From Diphasiastrum complanatum (Eukaryota > Streptophyta > Lycopodiopsida > Lycopodiales > Lycopodiaceae): DNA of 38,405 bases. Position numbers and translations under genes: made by a program. The stretch spans positions 1 through 38,405 of the forward strand of contig MU835526.1 in NCBI GenBank assembly GCA_029204225.1, in the 5' to 3' direction. The notes below the pieces were generated by a model. It searched no databases. It was not told where the DNA came from and saw only the letters and a program-made list of their open reading frames with translations. Position 1 is the stretch's first letter, and each line of letters begins with the position of its first letter. Below are positions 1 through 14,171 of the stretch, piece by piece.

Positions 1-1214
1 ATCAGTAGGTGGATGTACTGATTCAAATGTAGACATTCGTTGCCAAAGATCCATCCCATCTGATTTGAAAATATGTACAAAGCATAAATATCCTTCAGCA
101 ATTGTCTCAAATGGTTCACTACTCAAAGAAGTAGTGATGTTTCAAGCTTGTTATCTCACTGCATGTACCTATCATGTGGAGACTCTCATTTTTTCTTTAT
201 TCGTCACGCCCTGAAATTCTCCAACTGTCAGTCAATCATGTCTTACCTATTGGGGCGATGGAGTCACTTCCCACCCCACACTGTATTGCCACTTTTTTTC
301 TCTCTTACCCTCTCTTTTATGCTTCTGATTAGACCACTCATGCCCATGGGAGAAAATATGTAATGCCCTATGCAGCTCATAGTATATGTAGAATGCAGGG
401 ATATGGATGCATGAGACGGTCATGCAATCACATGTCCAAGCACATTGTGCCTACATGATGCAGTGATGCATGAGTGAATGGAGTCAAGTCAACTGAGATA
501 TTTGTAGATCACCATTTACAGTGTGTGTAAATCTCACATGCAGTAACAACGGATCCCATAATGAGACATCAAACGATTCCTGATCAAATGCATCAAGTGG
601 GAGTTCATGATTCTTGTCGTTTTCCTGCTTTGTTACACAACAGCCTATGGATCTAGCTTTAGAGGGGTAATCTATAGGGGTTGTCCATACTATGTCATGT
701 ACTTCTGTCTAAGTTGCCTTCATTGTCCTTGTCGGGAGGTACAGCTTGGTCATGTTGATTAACAACAGATGCGAACGCTATCAGCTCCTCAAACTTAGTG
801 GACTTTCCAAGACTTACCTGCCGATCACATTCTTCCATTCACTCTTTGCTAGGTGGGTCTGTCCGTAACCTACTCTGGGTTAGAGTCAATACTCTCGCCC
901 TAGTTCCCTCGGGGATGAGTGTTCCTATTGAGTTGCGCGGGGGTCTTTTGTCATTGGTCTTGTCTCGTCTATTCTAAGGAGGTCGTTAAGCTTTTCAATA
1001 TGTGAATCTTTAGTCCTTTTGATTTAAAATTTCATGATTGACTAGCCCATAACTACATAGATCTAACCCATCCCTCTATTCATCACTTTGTATGCTTGTA
1101 ACCTCTGGCCTTTTGCCCACATTTTCTTCTTTTGTAAGATCATGTATCTGAATCTTAGTCTTTGAAGCCCTAGAAGACAATCGGCTTTTAACAAATTTTA
1201 TTCTGAGTACTACC
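1..1214. other. Intergenic stretch, nothing recognised
   Basis: I see no coding region, RNA gene or clear repeat here. Short open frames at 148-363 have no recognisable composition or motif. The stretch borders the retropepsin fragment at 1215-1760 and may hold decayed retroelement sequence, but I cannot show this. Confidence 0.5.
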
Positions 1215-1760
1215 CTATTGGTTCTGATCAGTTTCAAGGGGAGTTGACCTCACACTACCCTCTGAGAGTGTGGTTTCTTCTACCCCTAGTACTGTTCTAA
1301 AATCTGGTTCGTCTTCACTAGTAGTGGATTCAGAATCATCTTCACTACTCGTGACCTCCTCCCAATCAGACAAAGGTATGGGTGCTCTCTCTGACTGAGG
1401 CACCTCGGGATAGCCGTTGACTATGGTACGTTCTCTACCCCTTCCAAAAATTAATACTTCTGCGAGGATGTCGACTATGCAGTTGCTAAGCCTGAGCCAT
1501 GGCCGTCCTAGCAGTATAGGAGAGTACCCCCGATTTTTGGCGTACATGCTCATGACGTTAAAAGTCTACTTGAATGGTCTTTTTAGCCACGGTAATGGGT
1601 ACATTTTTAAGCTCACCCTCTGGTTTGATCATAGAGTTGTTGGCTAGCTTTAGGGCTATCAAGATAGCAGGTTCTAGAGTAAAACCAAGGCGATCTAAAA
1701 GTTCTAGACTTATGATGTTAACTACCGACCCTGCATCAACTATGGCCCCTGAAATGACTA
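1215..1760 (-). pseudogene. Retropepsin (aspartic protease) fragment of an LTR retroelement
   Basis: Read on the minus strand from about 1760, the sequence encodes a retropepsin-like core. The active-site region reads AIVDAGSVVNIISLELLDRL, with DAG in place of the usual DTG/DSG. About 80 residues later comes the second half, YSPILLGRPWL, the typical Ty3/gypsy-type protease flap-to-C-terminal motif, then an acidic Ser/Glu-rich tail ending near 1215. One base too many in a run of T near 1557-1562 separates the two halves into different frames, and an in-frame stop lies just upstream of the protease, so the piece is dead. No reverse transcriptase was found below 1215. Ty3/gypsy origin is inferred from the protease motif only; a free-standing retropepsin-like host gene is less likely. 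Confidence 0.6.
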
Positions 1761-1784
1761 GCCCCTAGATATAGAAACTTTTTT

Positions 1785-2731
1785 TTATTAATACAAACGT
1801 TAGTTTAGATGATTGTACATATTTTGATCTTGCACAAAATAGGACATCGTTTATTGTCCCTAGATTTACCAACACCCTTTCTCCTTCTGATAAATCTCTT
1901 ATCACATTGCCTACTTATAATATAGATAATAATTCTTTTTTGACACTATCGGATATATCAGATCTTTTTTATGTCATAAAGGCCAAGACTCTTTGTATTT
2001 TGAGCAAAGAGCTTCATGAATTTTCGGATATTATCGATTATGACATTGATGATCTTCTCCTTGGTGTTGACTATGTAAATAAGGATGAGTTTTATCCAAG
2101 GAAAGATTGCTTGAAAATGGTTGTGGAGGAAATGCGCCAAAAAGAAAATGATTTTCCTTCTGACGAGGAATTCCTGAGATTTCAAAGCCAGCTTGGTTTT
2201 CCAAAACCAACTGTCTATTCGCCAACCTTATTGACATCGAAAGGTGGACATAATATTGATGGAGAGGCAGTAATGGAGGAAGACAAAGCTGAATGTGTAA
2301 GTTTTGTATCTTATCTTGTACTAGTAGATCCGTAATGTTAGATTTTATATGTTTACTTTGCATTTTTTTCATTTTAGAAAACAATTTGTCTTGATGATTT
2401 TGCAATTTGTCGAGGTGGCCAGAGATCCTCTATTGGAGAATTTTCAAGAGATCATGCACTGGGGCATTACCTCTTCAAGAATGATGAGATTAGTGTTGTC
2501 CATACAAAGTATCATCAACATCGTGATACAATGATTATGGCTATCAAGGCACTTTCTCATTTTCTTGGAGGACATAATTTTAATAGGGTGCATAAAATAA
2601 TTTTTGTTAAGAAAAATATTGCACTTAAGATTTTAGGATATGGTCCAGTGAATTCCATGCTCAGGTCATCTCATTTTGCAGTGTATGCAGCCTACGTCGA
2701 TCTGAGTAAGCATGAAACTACGAGCTCTTGA
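1785..2731 (+). CDS. Unrecognised two-exon coding fragment
   Basis: An open frame runs from about 1785 to a GT donor at 2299 (codons ...KAEC, then gtaagt). After a T-rich intron of about 80 bases ending in tttcattttag at about 2377, the frame continues as KTICLDDFAICRGGQRSS and stays open to a TGA at 2729-2731, giving about 290 residues in all. The first exon is acidic (DYDIDDLLLGVDYVNKDEF), and the second contains ALGHYLFKNDE and HQHRDTMIMAIKALSHFLGG. No ATG is evident at the 5' end, and the open frame starts right beside the retropepsin fragment, so the 5' part is missing or lies in an unseen exon. I do not recognise the family. The intron is inferred from consensus splice sites and the continuing open frame. 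It could be a gene fragment carried by a transposon. Confidence 0.4.
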
Positions 2732-3298
2732 GTCCTTACGAGAGAAGAAAATTGTTCCATGATTCTAAATTGCAACTTTCATTAGAGAAAGTGTCGAAAG
2801 CAGAGTAGATATTGGATAACCGAATTCTGTAAACTTTTTCATTTAATATACAAAATTTCTTTGTATGTCTATTGTCTATTGGCTTGTATAAATTTGCATG
2901 CTTTTTGAAATTTTTTTATAATATGTCGATTTTATATTATGACGGATTCTTCTGTAAAACCATTGAAAAAGTTGCAATATATAGCTGTCCTTCGTGCTAG
3001 TCCCACCTTGTTGTGTACTTTTATGAAATGCCGCTCTTGCTTGCCAATGAGATTTTTCCATTTCTTATGATGACCATATGCGAAGACTTCCACTATTTTT
3101 TGCAAAGAATGTTGAATGATGACGTACTATGTGCTGCATGTCAAAAAAACATAATCTAAATCAGTACCAAAAGTATCTAAATTAATTGCACATATTTGTC
3201 TATAGTATTGAAATTTCACAATTCTAGCTTGACCAATTTTGGTCACATGCATTGTAATTGTTTAGATGGCCATGTAAATAGATGCCACACGTGCCAAA
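2732..3298. other. Intergenic AT-rich stretch
   Basis: This is AT-rich DNA between the unknown coding fragment and the 51-bp direct repeat. No gene or structured repeat is visible. Short minus-strand open frames at 2876-3061 carry no recognisable motif. Confidence 0.5.
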
Positions 3299-3349
3299 TC
3301 ACATAGGATGCTTTCCAATAAGTTCATTCCTCATATTACATTGTGATAG
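3299..3349 (+). repeat. 51-bp direct repeat, copy 1
   Basis: These 51 bases recur at 6193-6243 with two differences, both C-to-T. The pair brackets about 2.84 kb that holds two LTR/PBS regions in opposite orientation and a CT microsatellite. At 51 bp it is far longer than a normal Copia target-site duplication (about 5 bp). Confidence 0.8.
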
Positions 3350-3399
3350 CATCTTTGAAATGAGGCAAAAATGTGTTTGGATAGGCTAGAGAAATTCTA

Positions 3400-4080
3400 G
3401 GATCTAAAAATAGCATGTTTTACATTGTTTTTGGATCCCAAGTTAGGGTAGATCCAATGACCTATTAGGGTAGATGTTAGGGTTAGGGTATGATAAGTTC
3501 AGAGGTGCCCTAATATGCTCAGATCCGAGCTTGAAAAGTATGAATGTATGATGGGATCTCCATCCAAACATCAAGAAAAATCTAGTTTTTCCACTTCTAT
3601 CATCATTGTCTTTTGGTGGCGAGTTCTGGCTATTGGATGTGAGTGTTCTTATCCATTAATTGCTTGGTTTGGAAGGTACTAAACATGTTTATAGGTCTGA
3701 AAAATTTTCTATACTTTACTTTGGTTCATTTGATCAAATCTATGTGCCTAATGTGGAGTTAAATGCCAAATTTGCTAGTTTTGGTAACTAGTCTTGATTC
3801 TAGCTCATAGTTTGGATCTAGATCTTTGATTTGTGCATCCTCCATCACTTTTAGGATTGATTGGGATTCATTTTGTTGTCAAATTTTTTCATGGTATCAG
3901 AGCCTAATCAAAAGTGAGCTTTAGATTTGATTTTCTCAAGCTTAGATCCTAGATTTGAGTAGTATTGGCTTTGTCCTTGCTACTAGTTGCTAATCTAGTG
4001 AATGTACCATCAAATTTGGTTTCATTTGAGTGATAATAGATCAAAGGGAACTTGTTTTGCTGAGTTATAGCTGCAGGAAC
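3400..4080 (+). mobile_element. Copia LTR end, primer-binding site and leader (family A)
   Basis: A canonical plant Copia primer-binding site TGGTATCAGAGC (complement of the initiator tRNA-Met 3' end) sits at 3892-3903, directly after sequence ending TTTTTTCA. About 490 bases upstream and 180 bases downstream align by eye with the reverse complement of about 29.51-30.19 kb, which defines LTR and leader of one family. Shared blocks include ATCTATGTGCCTAATGTGG in the LTR and GTGAGCTTTAGATTTGA in the leader. No gag, protease or integrase follows; after about 4080 the similarity ends. This is therefore a truncated 5' end. The left LTR edge is approximate. Confidence 0.7.
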
Positions 4081-4700
4081 CGAGATTGACCCATTTCCAT
4101 TCAACCAAACCAAATTAGAAAGTTCTTATGAGTTGAATCTTGGAGTACATGTCTCCTAGTAGAGATTTTCATAAGGATTTGAATGCCAAAATTTGAATGT
4201 TTTGTTCTTGTGCAGTCTACCCTAACTCGGGATTCCTTGATAGTTAGTAGACGAGAATTGTATCAACGGTCAATAGTACATTCACTCTCAGAAGAGCCCA
4301 CTAGCAAATGAACCATGGAGACTCACGGTCAAAGAGCACGGGCACCAACAAATGTCCCATGGAGACTCATGGTCAAGAGCACCTAGACCGGAGCACATTG
4401 ACCATCGATGCCCATGATGAAGATCATCTAAAACTTATAATACAATATCTAGTGTGTAGCAACTACGTTTAGATCAACCAGACAAAATAATTATATAAAT
4501 TATAGGTCGTGAGAGTGAGAGTGAGAGTGGGTGTGAGAAACTGTATATATAAATGATAGGCCTTGGAAGGTGAGATCAGTGGGAGTAGCTACTCTATGTG
4601 AGAGTAGGGTAGGTACCTTCGGGGATGGAAAACGCTTAAATATAATACACAATTTGGGAGGGTAAGGAAACAAACTCTCTCAGTCACTCGGATGCTCTCT
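4081..4700. other. Non-coding stretch with a 44-bp tandem repeat
   Basis: No gene is visible. A two-copy tandem repeat with period 44 lies near 4304-4390, marked by CCATGGAGACTCAYGGTCAA at 4313 and about 4357. Short GAGAGT repeats occur near 4509-4530. Confidence 0.5.
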
Positions 4701-4715
4701 CTCACTCACACCGAA

Positions 4716-5035
<320 letters not shown>

Positions 5036-5619
5036 GTTTGAACAAAAATGCACGCAGATGTGTCTTGCTTTAAAACTCATGCTGGGCATGACAAAAACAT
5101 GGGCCCTCCTCTCCGTGCATTCATCTAATTCAATTCAAATTGCCCGCTATGCCTCCTTCCTCCATCGATGCTCCTGCCCTCCATTCGCCCTCCTCCTTCC
5201 TCATGTGCTCTCTCTCCCCACTCCCCTCCTCTCTCCATCGCTCTCCATCGCATGAGTGTCCGTCACATGAGAGGCCACCATTGCCTGCCATTGTGTGTCA
5301 TCTCCATCCATCATGTGCGTCATCTCCATCTCCGTTGACTAAGATCTTCCAAATCATTGCCCGCAATTTCCCGTCACACCTAATGTCATGCCTAGGACCC
5401 CCCCTCTCTCTTTCATAATGTCACACTTACCTAATGTCATGCCTAGGTCCCCCCTCTCTCTTTCATAATGTCACAGTTAATGACCCTGTCAGTTCGTCAT
5501 CTCTCCCAGCACGCCATCTCTCTCTCCCTCTCTGCCCGTTGGCCCCTCTCGGTACATCCACGTTGGCCAAGCTCTTAAATGGAATTGTATTAGATCAATG
5601 GCTTATGCTCTTGTACTTG
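5036..5619. other. Pyrimidine-rich non-coding stretch with a tandem duplication
   Basis: The plus strand is C/T-rich. A two-copy tandem repeat of about 51 bases starts at 5379 and 5430; each copy begins CCTAATGTCATGCCTAGG and continues into a CCCCCCTCTCTC run. Open frames here are composition artefacts. Confidence 0.55.
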
Positions 5620-6192
5620 GCTCTGATACCATGTGTAAGTAATGTACTTTAGAACCATAAATGGATCTACAAAAGATCCACAAGAGTGATTGGATGCTTG
5701 CTTAACAATCTATCAAAAAACTAGACACAAAAAAGTTGATCTAGATTGGCAATTTACAAACAACAAGCATTAACAATCAAAAGCATTGATCAACATTGAA
5801 ATCCGAGCCCACACGTGTGTACTACAGGCTATAGTACGGCCTTCAACTTGAGAAACAAGTAGAAATTGATTTGGTTTCATTTGGATCACAAAAACTCAAT
5901 GTACATAGTGAACTAGCTTGAGATTGCCAATGAGCTCCAATTTTTTTTTTTTTTTTGTGGAACCAATTATACACAATATTTACAATGTTTTACATGGTTT
6001 TTGATCAAGCTAGATTTGCCAATTTTTGGCAATTCTTCACACATTTTGGGTATGGAAGTACTTAGATATTTAGATTATGTCTTCATTTGTCAATCTAAGT
6101 ATGCCATTTCATTATTCAATAGATTTACCATGCATGGATAACCACAACCAAAGAAGTACTATGGATCAAGAGGTTGCTTGAGGAGCTCAAAG
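5620..6192 (-). mobile_element. Copia LTR with minus-strand primer-binding site
   Basis: GCTCTGATACCA at 5620-5631 is the exact reverse complement of the plant Copia primer-binding site. The LTR would therefore lie at higher coordinates, starting TGTGTAAG at 5632-5633, with the internal region to the left. No coding sequence follows on the left. The LTR does not resemble family A, but its first 60 bases resemble sequence after the decayed PBS at 26993-27004 and a short stretch near 21.29 kb, suggesting a second LTR family. A run of T lies at about 5940-5956. The right edge is inferred from the direct repeat at 6193. Confidence 0.6.
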
Positions 6193-6243
6193 TCACATAG
6201 GATGCTTTTCAATAAGTTCATTTCTCATATTACATTGTGATAG
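6193..6243 (+). repeat. 51-bp direct repeat, copy 2
   Basis: This matches 3299-3349 at 49 of 51 positions. It abuts the presumed LTR of the next Copia element, so one copy may have been carried there by an insertion or rearrangement. Confidence 0.8.
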
Positions 6244-6249
6244 AGTTAA

Positions 6250-9217
6250 AATAACAATGATCGACTTATATAGTTCTTTCTTATTTCGACGGCACCACAT
6301 GTGCTCAGTTCTAGAATTATCGAGCCGTCTTTCTTTTACGAGCCCTTTGAGTGTTTTTAAGTAACTTTATCTTTGTACTTGTATATTGGTTGAATATGTA
6401 GTTGGAGGAGAGCAATTCTATTGTCTTGTCTTGTTGCACTTGAAGTTGTGCTGTGGTGATTGATCCGGTCAGGTGTTTGAACTGTTTTTCTTAACTTGGT
6501 ATCAGAGCCTCTTGGTGGATATAATCACTGGACAAGAACATAGAGTTGCGAATTCACAACGGTTTGCTGGCTAGGAAGCACAAAATTGAGTCTGTGGAGA
6601 TTCATGGAATAGCTTGAAACTGTAAGAAGATTCAGAGGCAGGAATTGTCGGTTGAATCAGAGGGCGAGCAAAGATTGAAGCTGAAAATTCTTCTGGAGGG
6701 TTGCTTGGCATTTGTGATTGGTTTGAATCCAATCAAACACCGTTTGAAGAGCGGTTTGGAACAGAAGATTGCTTGTTGTAGGGCAACCTCAGAGGGATAG
6801 GTAGCTACTCAGAGAAATTCTCAAGAAGATTAGATACAGCCCAAAAATATCTTCTTCTTTGACAGCTAGGGTTTCAAGTAGGGAAAAAGCATTTCTCTCT
6901 CAATATAAATCCTTTTTTGAAGTTGTAAAGAGCCAAAAGTGGGCATCTTGCTGCTTTGTGAATGTGTGGAGAGGCCGTGGGCGGCCGCGGACTGTGAAGA
7001 GAGGTAGCGTGGAGTTTGTCAGGCTGTCATAGCCATAGTTTGTGTAAGGAAGCTTGGAGATGACGTGAGGGAGGTCGCGGGCCTAAATGCGCGGTCAATC
7101 GCACTAACCCTGTAGCGTGTGGAAGGCAGTAGTGTTCTCAAGAAGAGAACTTGATGCGCATGGATGACCATGACCATTGGATCCGGAACTATTGTGATCA
7201 ATGGTTGAAGTTGACTGGCCAAGAAATGATCTAGGCAGTCAGATCTTAGATAACCATTGGATCTGTTGGATTTCAACTTGAACTTCACAAGAAGGGGTCT
7301 GAAGTGCAAAGTTCATTACAACTTCATTAAAAATTTTCAAACTGAAATAATTGTTGAGTCCTAAGTTTTTGAAGGGTGAAGTTTCTTCACACTGAAGAAA
7401 CAGTTCAAAAACTCAAAGTGCCCTTATTTTCACCTCCTTTAGCCTATTTTGGCCAAACGAAAGGCTATAGCCTCTAGAAAAAGGGCACCATGATTGTACT
7501 TGCAAGTACGGTATGCCAAAACAGAGTGATTGCCACAGAGAAAGTGTTCAGAGAGCGTCAGAAGTGATTTTGCCATTCTACTGGGTAGGTAGCTGGGAGT
7601 TGGTGACAAGAAGCATTTCGGAATTCGACGCCAGTTTGCCTTTCAATTTGGCGAAAGAGCGGCGGGTGGCCTGGTAAGCCAAAAATTGCAGGTCATCTTT
7701 TTTTATTTCAGACATCACAGTTGGCTTTGGCATGCACTTTATATCCTACAGGTTGAGTTTCAAGCAGTTTGGAAATGGCAAACATCAATGAGGCAATTTT
7801 GGGCGATGCAAGCAAACTTGATGGGGCTTCTAACTACAACATCTGGAAATTCAAAATGAAGAGCATTTTGATAGAGAAAGAGTTATGGGAGATCGTGGCA
7901 GGTATTGAAGTCCGGCCAAATACCACTCCAGTTGACATGAGGGCCTTTGATAAAAAGGCGTAGAGAGCATTGTCCTTGATCAATCTTTCAGTGAAAGACC
8001 ATGTGATCACTCATATAAGTGATGCCACAATGGCTAGGGGAGCTTGGGAAGCTCTTAGAATGCAATTTCAAACTTGCAATCCAGCTCGGGCCATGTTCTT
8101 GTAGTCAAGATTGAACGCAATTAGGATGGAAGAAGGCGAATCGGTGGGATCTTTCTTCACCAGGATAAAGGAGCTGAGAGATCAACTTGTGGCAATTGGA
8201 GAACCAATCAGGGATGTTGAATTGGTACATACCACTATGAGTGGTGTCTCGAAAGAATTACAGATGTTTGTGAGCAGCATTGCTTCGAGGGAGATATTAC
8301 CTTCTTTTGAAGACTTTCACGGAATCATGTTGCAGGAAGAGCAGCACCGCGAAGTGGTTAAGTCAAGGCAAACCCCACAGGAGGATGAAGCCTTGCGTGC
8401 TAAAGGCAAGCAGAAAGGATGGAAAAGGATTCCCAAGAAATCCAAGGATGATGATGACGAGGGAGAGTCATCATCAAAGGCAAAAAATAAGAAGAAAGGC
8501 AAATGTTACTATTGCCACAAACCGGATCATTGGGCACGCGAGTGTTACAAGAAGAAAGTGGACATAAAGACGGGAAAAGTGAAACAACAAGGCAACATTG
8601 CCGAAGATGATGGAGAAGATGACAAGACAAGTGTCTTCTCATTGGCATTGGCATCCCAGGTTGATGATGGTGCCAGATGGTTCATAGATTCAGGCGCCAC
8701 AAGGCATATGATCGGAAAACATGATTGGTTTGAGAAATTCTCACCAATCCATGATGGGGATAAGGTCACTCAAGCCGATGGGGAGGAATGCCAAATATAG
8801 GGTGTGGGCAATGTACCTGTGCAGTTTCCCAATAGGGCATTGCAAGATGATCATCACGCAATATGTGAAGGATGCGTCATGGAAAAGCATCATAGGGAGA
8901 CATTCAAGAAAGGTGGAGCTATAAGAGCTAAGAAACCGCTGGAACTTATTCATAGTGACTTGTGCGGCCCAATGAAGATCATGTCGTTGGAAAAAGCATA
9001 TTATTTTATGACTTTCATAGATGATTACTCTAGGAGGACATGGATTTATTTCTTGAAGAAGAAATCTGACGCTTTTGCTCGCTTCAAGGATTTCAAGACT
9101 TTAGTAGAGAACCAACTGGATGCACGCATCAAAGTGCTAAGATCTGATAGAGGGGGCGAATACAATGATTTTGAGGACTTTTGCAAGGAACATGGCATCA
9201 AAAGACAATCTTGTTAA
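6250..9217 (+). mobile_element. Truncated Copia retrotransposon
   Basis: The element has an LTR-like stretch (about 6250-6496, with a possible TATA at 6266-6271), an exact primer-binding site TGGTATCAGAGC at 6497-6508, a long leader of about 1.27 kb, and a gag-protease-integrase reading region to 9217. The order gag, zinc knuckle, protease, integrase is that of Ty1/Copia. Reverse transcriptase, RNase H and a 3' LTR are absent. In-frame stops and an internal deletion make it non-autonomous and inactive. Confidence 0.85.
7775..9217 (+). pseudogene. Copia gag-protease-integrase polyprotein, broken
   Basis: The start ATG is at 7775 (MANINEAILGDASKLDG, the usual Copia Gag N-terminus). Gag (DUF4219/UBN2-like) spans about 7775-8500 and is cut by TAG codons at 7961-7963 and 8102-8104. 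A CCHC knuckle, CYYCHKPDHWAREC, lies at about 8506-8547. The retropepsin active site WFIDSGATRHM is at about 8680-8712. A TAG at 8798-8800 is followed at once by the end of a pre-integrase segment ([10 protein letters not shown]), so most of the protease C-terminus and GAG-pre-integrase domain is deleted. The integrase core keeps two catalytic aspartates (HSDLCGPM and RSDRGGEY) but stops at 9217, before the third acidic residue. Nothing suggests host use. Confidence 0.88.
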
Positions 9218-10420
9218 GCACCAATGAAGTTTGATGTGACTAAACTAAGGTGCATTCATTTACATGGAAAGTACTGCGGGCAGATGCGTAAAAAAGCTAG
9301 AAAATAATATTTTAATTACTTTATAGTTATTTTTCTCTCTCCTACATGGCATTTCTTATAGGGCCCTCTTTGGGCCCATATCTTCTCTAATGATGATTTT
9401 GTTCTACGGATATAATTAATTCTCTATGGCTAGTAAGGACTTTGTATGCTTAATTACGTCTTTTCTTACTTTCTAGCTTCTACCATTTCATTACGGGTTT
9501 AACACTCTGATAATGATGACTTAAATGTTGTCTATTGGCAACATTTTTCATTAAATTATCTTAGACAGCATGGATATGTGTAAGATAAACGGTTCTTACA
9601 AAAGGATCTGAATGTCACGAATCTGCCCTGATACCTTGTAAAAACCACAAAGACCTCATCGATAATATATAAGCTATCCATAACGATGTCATAAGTACCA
9701 CGACTTGAATATGTAGTTTCGATAAATGCAAGTTTATTCAAGAAAACACTATTCAATCATGGCTATTACAAAATAATACGCATTCAAATGTCATATCAGA
9801 GCATGGTGAGATACGACCGGAAGCATGGATATGCTCAGGAGTATGGATAGTAGTGCATGACTTGTTTTTCGAAACTATAGTCACATGGGTTAGAATGGCA
9901 TGGATTTTCCCTAATACCAGCACACGTGTCCACACCATATCTTTTAACGAGATACAATATATACGGTGAAAACTATTCATACTTGTGCACAAAACAAAAT
10001 AAACTAATATGAACCAATGCCCATATCAGTATATGGACCAATGCCCATATATTGATCAACATGGCACATGCCCTGATATGACAATGTCAGGGCTTGGCCT
10101 ATCGCTAAAAAAACATTCGATTGTTTAAAAAGACTGGACTATGATTTATAATGCTATTTATGCAGTTAAGTGGTATAGCTTCTTTTGGACATGGATAACA
10201 ACTAATGCTCAACTATGACACCTGCCTTCCCCACTGTACTAACTCGTGCAGTTTTGTGTTGTGGGATAGTGGCAGACATTAGCTGTAAGTTTTGAAAGTG
10301 GTTATGCTTTATGGTGCTTTTCAATACTGTATTTTACTTTTTAGCTTTACTTTACTTTGTTGGATTATGAATAAAGGCTTCAAAGGGTTTAGTCTTGCTT
10401 TGTCAAGAGGAACTATGTGA

Positions 10421-10423
<3 letters not shown>
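9218..10423. other. Non-coding AT-rich stretch
   Basis: No gene is visible. Some short repeats of CCAATGCCCATAT occur near 10013-10060. A degenerate primer-binding-site-like GCCCTGATACCT at about 9632-9643 (minus sense) hints at another LTR remnant, but nothing supports it further. Confidence 0.45.

Positions 10424-10480
<57 letters not shown>
10424..10480. repeat. (TC)n microsatellite, 57 bp
   Basis: This is an uninterrupted dinucleotide tract. Its flanks do not resemble the GA-linked repeat unit, so it appears independent. Confidence 0.95.
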
Positions 10481-10483
<3 letters not shown>

Positions 10484-11014
10484 CAAAAGTGCTTGTTTGG
10501 CAGTGTTTAATGTGGGGCTTGGTGTTCAATAGATGTTCAATAGAAAAGTTATGGGAAATAATACCACCCCCTAGTGGGTCCTGATATTACACTTTTTGAA
10601 ATGATTTTATACCAACCGGCTATCAATATAAGCATGTTTACAAATGGGTGATTGTTATGACTATTTTGGTTATTGCAAGGGTTACACCGACGGATATAAG
10701 TATATAAATAATCATTAAAGTCACACTCTTTTTACGAATAATATGCATTCAATAAACGACATGACCTTTGTCAAATGCGATATGCATATCATTTGAAAGG
10801 TCATTACTTTGTCAGTGTATTGGGAGCACCATGAATAGAAAGTATTACATGTGTAAATTTTGAATCCCAATAAGACTTAAATGCTTTATTGACCCCATGA
10901 CAAAACCCATCTATTTATTCCTAGACTCTGAGTATCAATATGAGCATTGACTCGACCACAATATCATAGAATCGTATACCAATCAAGTCGTTTCTTTGAT
11001 ATCTAAGTTGATAC
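10481..11014. other. Non-coding stretch
   Basis: This is AT-rich sequence between a CT tract and the GA-linked array. I see no coding potential, RNA gene or repeat structure. Confidence 0.45.
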
Positions 11015-13430
<2,416 letters not shown>

Positions 13431-13879
13431 GATGATGATGATAAATTCATTAAAAAATAAATATTCTCAATTATTTATTTATTATTATTATTATTATTTG
13501 CTCTGGAAACGATCTACATTATGGAACCTCCTGGATTCACCTAGGATGAGCCACGGGCCTAACGACACGGTGTATTCTAAGCCCGCACACTTGGATGCCA
13601 GCCACGAGTCACAGCTACCACCTGGACAAGATCTAATGGCTACTTAAGTACACGTGGCAAAAAACTCAATGTCTGTGACGGCATCTGACGGTGGCGGGCT
13701 CAAAATTTAGCGTACCAAGAAGAGACGAGGAGATGGATAATATCTTATCAGTTCATGTTCCGATCCAGGGGAGATGGCGTCGGCCTGTATCACAAATCAG
13801 AAGGATTGATGATAATTGTGGCAGATTTGCAGGCACCAGATCCAATAGATTCATTAATGATTTGCTGACATTTCTGTAG
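13431..13879 (+). promoter_or_regulatory. Probable promoter and 5' leader region of the DJ1D-like gene
   Basis: A G-box/ABRE-type CACGTGGC lies at 13651-13658, about 0.5 kb before the start codon. A TTA-rich run at about 13469-13498 precedes it. A plausible 5'-leader intron runs from a donor after 13879 (CTGTAG then gtttga) to an acceptor near 14097 (ttctttcagttcatcag). G-boxes of this kind are bound by bZIP and bHLH factors in stress and ABA responses, which would suit a detoxifying enzyme. The transcription start and leader intron are inferred, not shown. Confidence 0.4.
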
Positions 13880-14171
13880 GTTTGATTGTATAATGTTTTG
13901 CTAATCAAATCTGCATTTATCTGTGCTGGATCGTAAAAATTATCACGTCAATTTTAAATCCCGGGATTCTTTGGTAGCTAATGGATTCAGATTGCTTCAA
14001 AGTCCATCTGCTTGTTCATTTGTTCATCCATTGCTGTTTCGCCCACTAAGTTTTGAATTCCAACCTTAAGATATGGCTGCTTCTTTCAGTTCATCAGGTT
14101 ATTGAAGGAGCCGTCTATTGGGGAAAATCAATAATCTAAGCACCTGGGAAGAGTGTTATTTCATCAAGAAA

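Noticed and set aside
3450-3490. Telomere-like TAGGGTTAGGG stretch
   Set aside because: There are only about two degenerate copies within an LTR, and it does not match an array of the plant TTTAGGG repeat.
9632-9643. Possible minus-sense Copia primer-binding site GCCCTGATACCT
   Set aside because: It has two mismatches and no LTR or coding sequence in the expected places, so chance is likely.
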